From Megaustenia siamemsis (Eukaryota > Mollusca > Gastropoda > Stylommatophora > Ariophantidae): a stretch of 64,000 bases of DNA. Within the stretch, counting starts at the first letter, position 1. Every line of letters begins with the position of its first letter. Where the stretch lies: assembly GCA_032433765.1 (NCBI GenBank), contig JAVIAB010000156.1, forward strand, positions 85,295,015 to 85,359,014. Reading direction: 5' to 3'. The position numbers and the translations under genes were made by a program. Of the stretch, positions 9,090-20,224 are shown piece after piece. Under the pieces are notes generated by a model. It saw nothing but the letters and a program-made list of their open reading frames with translations, did no database searches and was not told the origin of the DNA.

Positions 9090-9424
9090 ACTATGTATAT
9101 CTGGAAGTTGCATAGATCAAGAAGGAGATACCATGAAGAAAGAATAGCAAAGACAGCCATGGCTTTCAGAAACCTTGATAACATTTGGAAATCAAAATTA
9201 CTAAACACAAATGAAAGCTCAGGATTTTCAAATGAAATGTATTATCCTTCCTTTCTAATGAATGTGAGAACTGGAAGACAAGTTATTCACATATTCTTTG
9301 TTTGTTCAACCTATTGTTTTTATTGTTTCTGCTGTTGTTCTTCTAATAAAAGTGTCAGTTGCAAATAAAATGACATGTATTTAATAAGTTGTGTTACACA
9401 ATTAAATTTTACTTGCATTCTCAG

Positions 9425-9586
9425 CTGAAAAAATAACACAGCGTCCAACCACTCAACGTCCAACCACACAACGCCCAACCACTCAACGTCCAACCACACA
9501 ACGCCCAACCACTCAACGTCCAACCACACAACGGAGAACAACAACTACAACAACTGCAAGAACAACCACTGTGAGAAGAAAACCAA
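9425..9586 (+). CDS. Threonine-rich mucin-like exon, copy 1
   Basis: Follows the acceptor TTGCATTCTCAG and ends at AA|GTAAGT. The 162 bp are phase 1 at both ends and encode EKI, six TQRPT units, one TQRRT, then a T/R tail (TTTTTARTTTVRRKP). The 15-bp units are a coding minisatellite. The high Thr and Pro content suits a mucin-type O-glycosylated extracellular spacer, here following a vWFA module. Two further donor-like sites lie 36 and 63 nt downstream, both in frame and with open sequence between, so the exon may end at 9622 or 9649 instead. The minus-strand open frame here is only an antisense shadow. Protein identity is unknown. Confidence 0.65.
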
Positions 9587-9667
9587 GTAAGTGTCCTAGC
9601 AGTATTTCTGTGGTCAAAACTTGTAAGTTACACAAAGAAGTTCCTGAAGGTAAATGTCTTCTGTTAG
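9587..9667 (+). other. Conserved intron start with competing in-frame donors
   Basis: GT sites at 9587 (AA|GTAAGT), 9623 (TT|GTAAGT) and 9650 (AAG|GTAAAT) are spaced 36 and 27 nt apart. The sequence between stays open (SKCPSSIS...CKLHKEVPEG). The same three positions recur in copy 2 (18659, 18695, 18722) and copy 3 (22296, 22332, 22359). Reading through into the array stops in its second unit (WFTA then TAG). Confidence 0.55.
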
Positions 9668-12600
9668 ATGGTTTACTGCCTAGCTGGTTTACTGCATAGA
9701 TGGTTTACTGCATAGATGGGTTACTGCATAGATGGTTTACTGCATAGATGGTTTACTGCATAGGTTTCCTGCATAGATGGTTTACTGCATAGGTTTACTG
9801 CATAGGTTTACTGCATAGATGGTTTACTGCATAGATGGTTTACTGCATAGGTTTACTGCATAGATGGTTTACTGCATAGCTGGTTTACTGCATAGATGGT
9901 TTACTGCATAGGTTTACTGCATAGATGGTTTACTGCATAGGTTTACTGCATAGATGGTTTACTGCATAGGTTTACTCATAGGTTTACTGCATAGCTGGTT
10001 TACTGCATAGGTTTACTGCATAGATGGTTTACTGCATACATGGTTTACTGCATAGGTTTACTGCATAGGTTTACTGCATAGATGGTTTACTGCATAGGTT
10101 TACTGCATAGATGGTTTACTGCATAGGTTTACTGCATAGATGGTTTACTGCATAGGTTTACTGCATAGATGGTTTACTGCATAGGTTTACTGCATAGGTT
10201 TACTGCATAGATGGTTTACTGCATAGGTTTACTGCATAGGTTTACTGCATAGATGGTTTACTGCATAGGTTTACTGCATAGATTGTTTACTGCATAGATG
10301 GTTTACTGCATAGGTTTACTGCATAGATGGTTTACTGCATAGGTTTACTGCATAGGTTTACTGCATAGGTTTACTGCATAGATGGTTTACTGCATAGATA
10401 GATTACTGCATAGATGGTTTACTGCATAGATGGTTTAGTGCATAGGTTTACTGCATAGGTTTACTGCATAGATGGTTTCCTGCATAGATGGTTTACTGCA
10501 TAGGTTTACTGCATAGGTTTACTGCATAGATGGTTTACTGCATAGATGGTTTACTGCATAGGTTTACTGCATAGATGGTTTCCTGCATAGATGGTTTACT
10601 GCATAGGTTTACTGCATAGCTGGTTTACTGCATAGCTGGTTTACTGCATAGATGGTTTACTGCATAGCTGGTTTACTGCATAGGTTTACTGCATAGATGG
10701 TTTACTGCATAGATGGTTTACTGCATAGCTGGTTTAGTGCATAGGTTTACTGCATAGGTTTACTGCATAGATGGTTTCCTGCATAGATGGTTTACTGCAT
10801 AGGTTTACTGCCTAGCTGGTTTACTGCATAGATGGTTTACTGCATAGATGGTTTACTGCATAGATGGTTTACTGCATAGCTGGTTTAGTGCATAGGTTTA
10901 CTGCATAGGTTTACTGCATAGATGGTTTCCTGCATAGATGGTTTACTGCATAGGTTTACTGCCTAGCTGGTTTACTGCATAGATGGTTTACTGCATAGAT
11001 GGTTTACTGCATAGGATTACTGCATAGGTTTACTGCATAGATGGTTTACTGCATAGGTTTACTGCATAGATGGTTTACTGCATAGGTTTACTGCATAGAT
11101 GGTTTACTGCATAGGTTTACTGCATAGATGGTTTACTGCATAGATGGTTTACTGCATAGAAGGTTTACTGCATAAATGGTTTACTGCATAGGTTTACTGC
11201 ATAAATGGTTTACTGCATAGCTGGTTTACTGCATAGATGGTTTACTGCATAGATGGTTTACTGCATAGATGGTTTACTGCATAGCTGGTTTAGTGCATAG
11301 GTTTACTGCATAGGTTTACTGCATAGATGGTTTACTGCATAGATGGTTTACTGCATAGGTTTACTGCATAGATGGTTTCCTGCATAGATGGTTTACTGCA
11401 TAGGTTTACTGCATAGGTTTACTGCATAGGTTTACTGCATAGCTGGTTTACTGCATAGCTGGTTTACTGCATAGATGGTTTACTGCATAGCTGGTTTACT
11501 GCATAGGTTTACTGCATAGATGGTTTACTGCATAGATGGTTTACTGCATAGCTGGTTTAGTGCATAGGTTTACTGCATAGATGGTTTCCTGCATAGATGG
11601 TTTACTGCATAGGTTTACTGCCTAGCTGGTTTACTGCATAGATGGTTTACTGCATAGATGGTTTACTGCATAGATGGTTTACTGCATAGCTGGTTTAGTG
11701 CATAGGTTTACTGCATAGGTTTACTGCATAGATGGTTTCCTGCATAGATGGTTTACTGCATAGGTTTACTGCCTAGCTGGTTTACTGCATAGATGGTTTA
11801 CTGCATAGATGGTTTACTGCATAGGATTACTGCATAGGTTTACTGCATAGATGGTTTACTGCATAGGTTTACTGCATAGGTTTACTGCATAAATGGTTTA
11901 CTGCATAGATGGTTTACTGCATAGAAGGTTTACTGCATAAATGGTTTACTGCATTAATGGTTTATTGCATAAATGGTTTATTGCATAGCTGGTTTACTGT
12001 GAAGGTTTAATGCATAGTTTTACTGCATAGCTATTTTACTGCATAGGTTTACTGCATAGATGGTTTACTGCATAGATGGTTTACTGCATAGCTGGTTTAC
12101 TGCATAGATGGTTTACTGCATAGATGGTTTACTGCATAGCTGGTTTACTGCGAAGGTTTACTGCATAGGTTTACTGCATAGGTTTACTGCATAGATGGTT
12201 TACTGCATAGGTTTACTGCATAGATTTACTGCATAGGTTTACTGCATTGATTTACTGCGTAGAAGGTTTATTGCATAGATGGTTTACTGCATAGGTTTAC
12301 TGTATATATGGTTTACTGCATAGATGGTTTACTGCATAGGTTTACTGCATAGATTGTTTACTGCATAGATTTACTGCATAGATGGTTTACTACATAGATG
12401 GTTTACTGCATAGATGGTTTACTGCATAGATGGTTTACTGCATAGGTTTACTGCCTAGCTGGTTTACTGCATAGATGGTTTACTGCATAGATGGTTTACT
12501 GCATAGGATTACTGCATAGGTTTACTGCATAGATGGTTTACTGCATAGGTTTACTGCATAGATGGTTTACTGCATAGGTTTACTGCATAACTGGTTTACT

Positions 12601-15600
12601 GCATAGGTTTACTGCATAGATGGTTTACTGCATAGATGGTTTACTGCATAGAAGGTTTACTGCATAAATGGTTTACTGCATAGGTTTACTGCATAAATGG
12701 TTTACTGCATAGATTTACTGCATAGCTGGTTTACTGCATAGAAGGTTACTGCATAGATGGTTTACTGCATAGATGGTTTACTGCATAGAAGGTTTACTGC
12801 ATAGATGGTTTACTGCATAGGTTTACTGCATAGCTATTTTACTGCATAGGTTTACTGCATAGATGGTTTACTGCATAGATGGTTTACTGCATAGCTGGTT
12901 TACTGCATAGATGGTTTACTGCATAGATGGTTTACTGCATAGCTGGTTTACTGTGAAGGTTTACTGCATAGGTTTACTGCATAGGTTTACTGCATAGATG
13001 GTTTACTGCATAGGTTTACTGCATTGATTTACTGCGTAGAAGGTTTACTGCATAGATGGTTTACTGCATAGGTTTACTGTATATATGGTTTACTGCATAG
13101 ATGGTTTACTGCATAGGTTTACTGCATAGATTGTTTACTGCATAGATTTACTGCATAGATGGTTTACTACATAGATGGTTTACTGCATAGATGGTTTACT
13201 GCATAGATGGTTTACTGCATAGGTTTACTCATAGATGGTTTACTGCATAGATTTACTGCATAGGTTTACTGTATAGAAGGTTTACTGCATAGATGATTTA
13301 CTGCATAGATGGTTTACTGCATAGGTTTACTGTATAGATTGTTTACTGCATAGATGGTTTACTGCATAGGTTTACTGTATAGATGGTTTACTGCATAGAT
13401 GGTTTACTGCATAGATGGTTTACTGCATAGATGGTTTACTGCATAGATGGTTTACTGCATAGATGGTTTACTGCATAGGTTTACTGTATAGATGGTTTAC
13501 TGCATAGATGGTTTACTGCATAGGTTTACTGCATAAATGGTTTACTGCATAGATTTACTGCATAGATCGTTTACTGCATAGATGGTTTACTGCATAGATG
13601 GTTTACTGCATAGATGGTTTACTGCATAGATGGTTTACTGCATAGATGGTTTACTGCATATGTTTACTGTATAGATGGTTTACTGCATAGATGGTTTACT
13701 GCATAGATGGTTTACTGCATAGATGGTTTACTGCATAGATGGTTTACTGCATAGGTTTACTTTATAGGTTTACTGTATAGATGGTTTACTGCATAGATGG
13801 TTTACTGTATAGATGGTTTACTGCATAGATGGTTTACTGCATAGATGGTTTACTGCATAGATGGTTTACTGCATAGATGGTTTACTGTATAGATGGTTTA
13901 CTGCATAGATGGTTTACTGCATAGATGGTTTACTGCATAGATGGTTTACTGCATAGATGGTTTACTGTATAGATGGTTTACTGCATAGGTGGTTTACTGC
14001 ATAGGTTTACTGTATAGATGGTTTACTGCATAGATGGTTTACTGCATAGGTTTACTGTATAGATGGTTTACTGCATAGATGGTTTACTGCATAGGTTTAC
14101 TGCATAGATTGTTTACTGCATAGATTTACTGCATAGATGGTTTACTACATAGATGGTTTACTGCATAGGTTTACTGCATAGATGGTTTACTGCATAGATG
14201 GTTTACTGCATAGATGGGTTACTGCATAGGTTTACTGCATAGATTGTTTACTGCATAGATGGTTTACTGCATAGATGGTTTACTGCATAGCTGGTTTACT
14301 GCATAGGTTTACTGCATTGATGGTTTACTGCATAGGTTTACTGCATAGATGGTTTACTGCATAGATATTTTACTGCATAGGTTTACTGCATAGATGGTTT
14401 ACTGCATAGATGGTTTACTGCATAGGTTTACTGCATAGATGGTTTACTGCATAGGTTTACTGCATAGATGGTTTACTGTATAGGTTTACTGTATAGGTTT
14501 ACTGCATAGATGGTTTACTGCATAGGTTTACTGCATAGATGTTTTACTGCATAGATTTTTTACTGCATAGATGGTTTACTGCATAGATGGTTTACTGCAT
14601 AGGTTTAGTGCATAGATGGTTTACTGCATAGATGGTTTACTGCATAGATGGTTTACTGCATAGATGGTTTACTGCATAGATGGTTTACTGCATAGATGGT
14701 TTACTGCCAAGGTTTACTGCATAGCTGGTTTACTGCATAGGTTTACTGCATAGCTGGTTTACTGCATAGCTGGTTTACTGCATAGGTTTACTGCATAGCT
14801 GGTTACTGCATAGGTTTACTGCATAGGTTTACTGCATAGGTTTACTGCATAGCTGGTTTACTGCATAGATGGTTTACTGCATAGATGGTTTACTGCATAG
14901 GTTTACTGCATAGGTTTACTGCATAGCTGGCTTACTGCATTGGTTTATTGCATAGATTTACTGCATAGGTTTACTGCATAGATGGTTTACTGCATAGATG
15001 GTTTACTGCATAGATGGTTTACTGCATAGGTTTACTGTATAGATGGTTTACTGCATAGATGGTTTACTGCATAGGTTTACTGCATAAATGGTTTACTGCA
15101 TAGATTTACTGCATAGATCGTTTACTGCATAGATGGTTTACTGCATAGATGGTTTACTGCATAGATGGTTTACTGCATAGATGGTTTACTGCATAGGTTT
15201 ACTGTATAGATGGTTTACTGCATAGATGGTTTACTGCATAGATGGTTTACTGCATAGATGGTTTACTGCATAGATGGTTTACTGCATAGGTTTACTTTAT
15301 AGGTTTACTGTATAGATGGTTTACTGCATAGATGGTTTACTGTATAGATGGTTTACTGCATAGATGGTTTACTGCATAGATGGTTTACTGCATAGATGGT
15401 TTACTGTATAGATGGTTTACTGCATAGATGGTTTACTGCATAGATGGTTTACTGCATAGATGGTTTACTGCATAGATGGTTTACTGTATAGATGGTTTAC
15501 TGCATAGGTGGTTTACTGCATAGGTTTACTGTATAGATGGTTTACTGCATAGATGGTTTACTGCATAGGTTTACTGTATAGATTTTTACTGCATAGATGG

Positions 15601-16740
15601 TTTACTGCATAGGTTTACTGCATAGATTGTTTACTGCATAGATTTACTGCATAGATGGTTTACTACATAGATGGTTTACTGCATAGGTTTACTGCATAGA
15701 TGGTTTACTGCATAGATGGTTTACTGCATAGATGGTTTACTGCATAGGTTTACTGCATAGATTGTTTACTGCATAGATGGTTTACTGCATAGATGGTTTA
15801 CTGCATAGCTGGTTTACTGCATAGGTTTACTGCATTGATGGTTTACTGCATAGGTTTACTGCATAGATGGTTTACTGCATAGATATTTTACTGCATAGGT
15901 TTACTGCATAGATGGTTTACTGCATAGATGGTTTACTGCATAGGTTTACTGCATAGATGGTTTACTGCATAGGTTTACTGCATAGATGGTTTACTGTATA
16001 GGTTTACTGTATAGGTTACTGCATAGATGGTTTACTGCATAGGTTTACTGCATAGATGTTTTACTGCATAGATTTTTACTGCATAGATGGTTTACTGCAT
16101 AGATGGTTTACTGCATAGGTTTAGTGCATAGATGGTTTACTGCATAGATGGTTTACTGCATAGATGGTTTACTGCATAGATGGTTTACTGCATAGATGGT
16201 TTACTGCCTAGGTTTACTGCATAGGTTTATTGCATAGCTGGCTTACTGCATTGGTTTATTGCATAGGTTTACTGCATAGGTTTACTGCATAGGTTTACTG
16301 CATAGCTGGTTACTGCATAGCTGGTTTACTGCATAGATGGTTTACTGCATAGGTTTACTGCATAGCTGGTTTACTGCATAGCTGGTTTACTGCATTGGTT
16401 TACTGCATAGATGGTTTACTGCATAGATGGTTTACTGCATAGGTTTACTGCATAGCTGGTTTACTGCATAGCTGGTTTACTGCATAGGTTTACTGCATAG
16501 ATGGTTTACTGCATAGCTGGTTTACTGCATAGGTTTACTGCATAGATGGTTTACTGCATAGCTGGTTTACTGCATAGGTTTACTGCATATATGGTTTACT
16601 ATATAGCTGGTTTACTGCATAGGTTTACTGCATAGCTGGTTTACTGCATAGGTTTACTGCATCGGTTTACTGCATAGCTGGTTTACTGCATAGGTTTACT
16701 GCATAGCTGGTTTACTGCTTAGCTGGTTTACTGCATAGAT
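9668..16740. repeat. Minisatellite array A1 (16-bp and 13-bp units)
   Basis: About 7.07 kb of tandem units. The 16-bp form is ATGGTTTACTGCATAG (or CTGG...). The 13-bp form GTTTACTGCATAG lacks the first three bases. Roughly 470-500 units are present (estimate). Variants such as TTTCCTGC, TTTAGTGC, ACTACATAG and GCGTAG mark longer duplicated blocks (offsets about 151, 778, 810 and 1,517-1,551 bp). No open frame survives. It lies in the intron after threonine-rich exon 1. Confidence 0.95.
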
Positions 16741-16948
16741 AACTTTTATCTGTTAAGTCATATCTTATGTGGGTGTGCTCTGAGGCAACAGTGACCTGTT
16801 ATGTGTCTGAATATTTTGGTTTGCTCATGTCTTCAGAGAGTTTGTTTAATTCTTTCAGAATGGAAGCTTTTTATCAATGCAACAGAAGTGATTTCAGAGA
16901 CAACATTTTTCATGGTTTTAAATATCAATTGATATATTTATATTTATC
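16741..16948. other. Unassigned sequence after array A1
   Basis: No repeat and no recognised domain. An open frame at 16767-16997 has no support beyond its length. Confidence 0.3.
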
Positions 16949-17660
16949 TAGCATCATCATCATCATCATCAATTACTGGGTCTGCTGGCGTAGGTGATCA
17001 TGTCTCTCCACAACTTTCGATCATGACAGTTATTTATCATTTCTGTTGTTGACCTTCTGCTAAGCCATTCTCTTAAGCCGTCTGGTATCTTTTCTCTTTG
17101 CTTCCCTCTATCTATTTGTCCCTCAATTTTCCCATTTCTTACAATATATTCCAGCTGTTCTCTTCTCATTTCATGACCAAAAATGATGATTGTTTCTTCC
17201 TGATATTGGAAATTAGCTCTCTTTTTGCTTTGACCTCTCTCTGAACATCTTCATTACTCTTCTTAGCTGTCCAAGGATACTCTCAACATTCTTCTGTAAA
17301 ACCATATTTCTACAGACTCCAGTGATTTTCTTGTCTGTTGTCCTATTGTCCATGATTCACATCCATATGTTAAGACTGGCTCTACATAACATTTAAGAAC
17401 TCTTTTTCTTGTTTCTATTGTCAAAAATGGATTGCATAGTATCTTCCTCATTTTTTAGAAAGCTGCTTTTGCCTGAGCCATTCTGCATCTCACCTCTTTT
17501 GTACATCTTCCGTCTGAGGTTAACAAAGTTCCCAAATATTTAAATTCATTTACCTGTTTTAATATTGTTCCACTTGTCTTTTTATTTTGCACTGAGGTGG
17601 TGTCTTTTTCTTTGTTGTTACCATTGCTTCTGTCTTTCTGCTATTAAGGCTGAGGCATTA
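16949..17660 (-). mobile_element. RTE-like element (family B) 3' fragment
   Basis: Minus strand, in order: NSRKTEAMVTT, TSDGRCTKEVRCRMAQAKAA, MRKILCNPFLTIETRKRVLK, CYVEPVLTYGCESWT, VEIWFYRRMLRVSL, and the C-terminal RKLWRDMITYASRPSN. A (ATC)n tail at about 16955-16973 marks the 3' end. Stops and frameshifts make it inactive, and it is 5' truncated near 17660. The C-terminus matches the plus-strand copy that ends at 5689. Confidence 0.85.
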
Positions 17661-17869
17661 TATATGAATGTTTAGGTAATTGAACAAGGAATTATATTTT
17701 ACCAATACAAAGATGATACAAGACATGTAAAAAGTATACGGTTTAATGACGTTTTACATTAACGGCGTTTTACATTAATCAAATTGAGAGTGAAGCACTG
17801 TGGCAAAACGTTACCGACCAAAATTGGCATGACACAGTGTGTTGAAGCATACAGAAAGAGTTAAGCTGT
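17661..17869. other. Unassigned AT-rich sequence
   Basis: Contains a local near-repeat of ACGTTTTACATTAA at about 17749-17779. No gene seen. Confidence 0.4.
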
Positions 17870-18180
17870 CATGTTCTGCCTCATATGTTCCATGTATATC
17901 CTTCCTTTCTGTTTCCTAGCTTCCTTCAAGATTGTTTTTACTTCTTTTAGGGTCTGATGTTGGTTGAACTGTTGAAGGCTCTAACCTGCTATTGTGAGTT
18001 CATCTGTTGGTATCCACTGCAGGACTAGTTCTGTCCTTTCTGACAGTGAACATATGTTGTTCTTTATTTCTTGCATGAGTCTGTCCTGTTTCTTGCTTGA
18101 CACTGCTTGTATGACTGGCTTTGCATCAGTCAGGATCACAATTTTTGGACTTGGGACCTCTTGTGTTTTGAGAGTTTGTA
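17870..18180 (-). mobile_element. Retrotransposon RNase H relic
   Basis: The minus strand reads SPKIVILTDAKPVIQAVSSK, then DRLMQEIKNNI and ELVLQWIPTDELTIAG followed by a stop. The TDAK...QAV strand and the LQWIP strand are those of the RNase H domain in I/Jockey-type LINEs, where TDSK and W(I/V)PGH are usual. The PGH catalytic-site neighbourhood is mutated to PTD. Downstream AEVKT/KEARKQKGR-like sequence is degraded. Confidence 0.55.
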
Positions 18181-18345
18181 TGACTATGTGTAAATATCAA
18201 ATGATAAATGTGTGCAGTATTATTACTATGTGCATTTATGTTACCGCTGATTTTTCTATCAAAGTTAACACAACAACCCTGTAGGGAAAGTGATGTGAAT
18301 TTTGTTAATATCTGATCATAGATTTCAATAACTGTTCTATAATGT

Positions 18346-18739
18346 AGTTATTCACATATTCTTTGTTTTGTTCAACCTATTGTTTTTATTGTTTCTGCTG
18401 TTGTTCTTCTAATAAAAGTGTCAGTTGCAAATAAAATGACATGTATTTAATAAGTTGTGTGACACTCTTAAATTTTACATGCATTCTCAGCTGAAAAAAT
18501 AACACAGCGTCCAACCACTCAACGTCCAACCACACAACGTCCAACCACACAACACCCAACCACACAACGTCCAACCACACAACGCCCAACCACTCAACAT
18601 CCAACCACCCAACGGAGGACAACAACTGCAAGAACAACCACTGTGAGAAGAAAACCAAGTAAGTGTCCTAGCAGTATTTCTGTGATCAAAATTTGTAAGT
18701 TACACAAAGAAGTTCCTGAAGGTAAATGTCTTCTGTTAG
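18346..18739 (+). repeat. Exon-array module, copy 2
   Basis: Near-identical to copy 1 (9281-9667), offset about 9,065 bp. It contains the same intron end, exon, donors and array start. Confidence 0.9.
18491..18658 (+). CDS. Threonine-rich mucin-like exon, copy 2
   Basis: 168 bp, acceptor CATTCTCAG and donor AA|GTAAGT, phase 1 at both ends. Encodes EKI, seven TQRPT-type units (two are TQHPT), TQRRT and a shorter tail (TTARTTTVRRKP). Compared with copy 1 it has gained one 15-bp unit and lost 9 bp of the poly-Thr run, yet the frame is kept. Alternative donors at 18695 and 18722 are in frame. It should splice between exon copies 1 and 3 because all share phase 1. Confidence 0.65.
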
Positions 18740-20120
18740 ATGGTTTACTGCCTAGCTGGTTTACTGCATAGGTTTACTGCATAGATGGTTTACTGCATAG
18801 ATGGTTTACTGCATAGATGGTTTACTGCATAGATGGTTTACTGCATAGATGGTTTACTGCATAGGTTTACTGCATAGATGGTTTACTGCATAGATGGTTT
18901 ACTGCATAGATGGTTTACTGCATAGGTTTACTGCATAGATGGTTTACTGCATAGATGGTTTACTGCATAGCTGGTATACTGCATAGATGGTTTACTGCAT
19001 AGGTTTACTGCATAGATAGTTAACTGCATAGGTTTACTGCATAGATGGTTTACTGCATAGATGGTTTACTGCATAGGTTTACTGCATAGATGGTGTACTG
19101 CATAGGTTTACTGCATAGATGGTTTACTGCATAGATGGTTTACTGTATAGGCGGTTTACTGCATAGGTTTACTGCATAGATGGTGTACTGGATAGGTTTA
19201 CTGCATAGATGGTTTACTGTATAGATGGTTTACTGCATAGATGGTTTACTGTATAGATGGTTTACTGCATAGATGGTTTACTGCATAGATGGTTTACTGT
19301 ATAGATGGTTTACTGTATAGATGGTTTACTGCATAGATGGTTTACTGCATAGATGGTTTACTGCATAGATGTTGTACTGCATAGGTTTACTGCATAGCTG
19401 GTTTACTGCATAGCTGGTTTACTGCATAGGTTTACTGCATAGATGGTTTACTGCATAGGTTTACTGCATAGATGGTTTACTGCATAGATGGTTTACTGCA
19501 TAGATGTTGTACTGCATAGGTTTACTGCATAGCTGGTTTACTGCATAGCTGGTTTACTGCATAGGTTTACTGCATAGATGGTTTACTGCATATGTTTACT
19601 GCATAGACGGTTTACTGCATAAGTTTACTGCATAGATGGTTTACTGCATAGGTTTACTGCATAGATGGTTTACTGCATAGGTTTACTGCATAGGTTTACT
19701 GCATATGTTTACTGCATAGATGGTTTACTGCATAGGTTTACTGCATAGGTGGTTTACTGCATAGATGATGTATGCCTTATTGCATAGCTGGCTTACTTTA
19801 TAGCTTGTTTACTGCATAGGTTTACTGCATAGCTGGTTTACTGCATAGGTTTACTGCATAGATGGTTTACTGCATAGATGGTTTACTGCATAGATGGTTT
19901 ACTGCATAGGTTTACTGCATAGATGGTTTACTGCATAGATGGTTTACTGCATAGATACCTTATTGCATTACTGACTAACTGCATAGCTGGCTTACTGCAT
20001 AGCTGGCTTACTGCATAGCTGACTTATTGCATAGCTGGTTTAATACATAGCTGGTTTACTGCATAGCTGGCATACTGTATTACTGGTTTAACACATAGCT
20101 AAACTATTGTATAGCTGGCT
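18740..20120. repeat. Minisatellite array A2 (16-bp and 13-bp units)
   Basis: About 1.38 kb with the same unit types as A1, starting 81 bp after the exon-2 donor. The last 180 bp or so degrade progressively (GCATTACTGACTAAC, TAATACATAGC, AACACATAGC) until the repeat is lost near 20120. It lies in the intron after threonine-rich exon 2. Confidence 0.95.
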
Positions 20121-20224
20121 TGGCCTCTTAGTGAAATTATTCTGCTTCTTCAGCAATCAGTTATTGCTATGCATTTAGAAATTTAGACCATCTTTAGACA
20201 CCTCGAAGTTTGATCAGGTGTAAG

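Larger units (their letters stand above)
8361..9275 (+). mobile_element. Reverse transcriptase relic split by a retroelement insertion
   Basis: Plus-strand fragments at 8361-8508 and 9090-9275. The first reads NDNSLILVASK (a mutated ADD...L motif), then GLEINQEKMKIM and KAMEEVDHYVSL. The second reads YVYL, then HEERIAKTAMAFRNLDNIWK and FSNEMYYPSFLM. These are the palm end and thumb start of a LINE-type enzyme in normal order. A deletion has removed the helix between ASK and GLEIN. The 581-bp segment between the fragments is flanked by ACTATGTAT on both sides and is a later insertion. Confidence 0.65.
9281..9667 (+). repeat. Exon-array module, copy 1
   Basis: Homologous to 18346-18739 and to 21500-22376 (interrupted). 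The shared block runs from AGTTATTCACATATTC through a T-rich intron end with two AATAAA words, the TQRPT exon, and about 80 bp of intron start up to the first array unit. Homology stops abruptly at 9281 against retrotransposon sequence, which marks the duplication edge. Confidence 0.9.

Noticed and set aside
8671..9208. Cysteine- and valine-rich minus-strand frames
   Set aside because: They arise from the 36-bp repeat (ACACATGAC-type words) and have no domain structure.
9320..9544. Minus-strand frame with WLDVEW repeats (also at 18386-18658, and a VVGRC-type frame at 22141-22344)
   Set aside because: They are antisense to the TQRPT exons and exist only because the 15-bp repeat stays open in several frames. 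The plus strand has the splice sites and phase pattern.
16767..16997. Possible exon with acceptor TTTCAG near 16858
   Set aside because: There is no domain, no matching donor in phase, and no equivalent after the other arrays.
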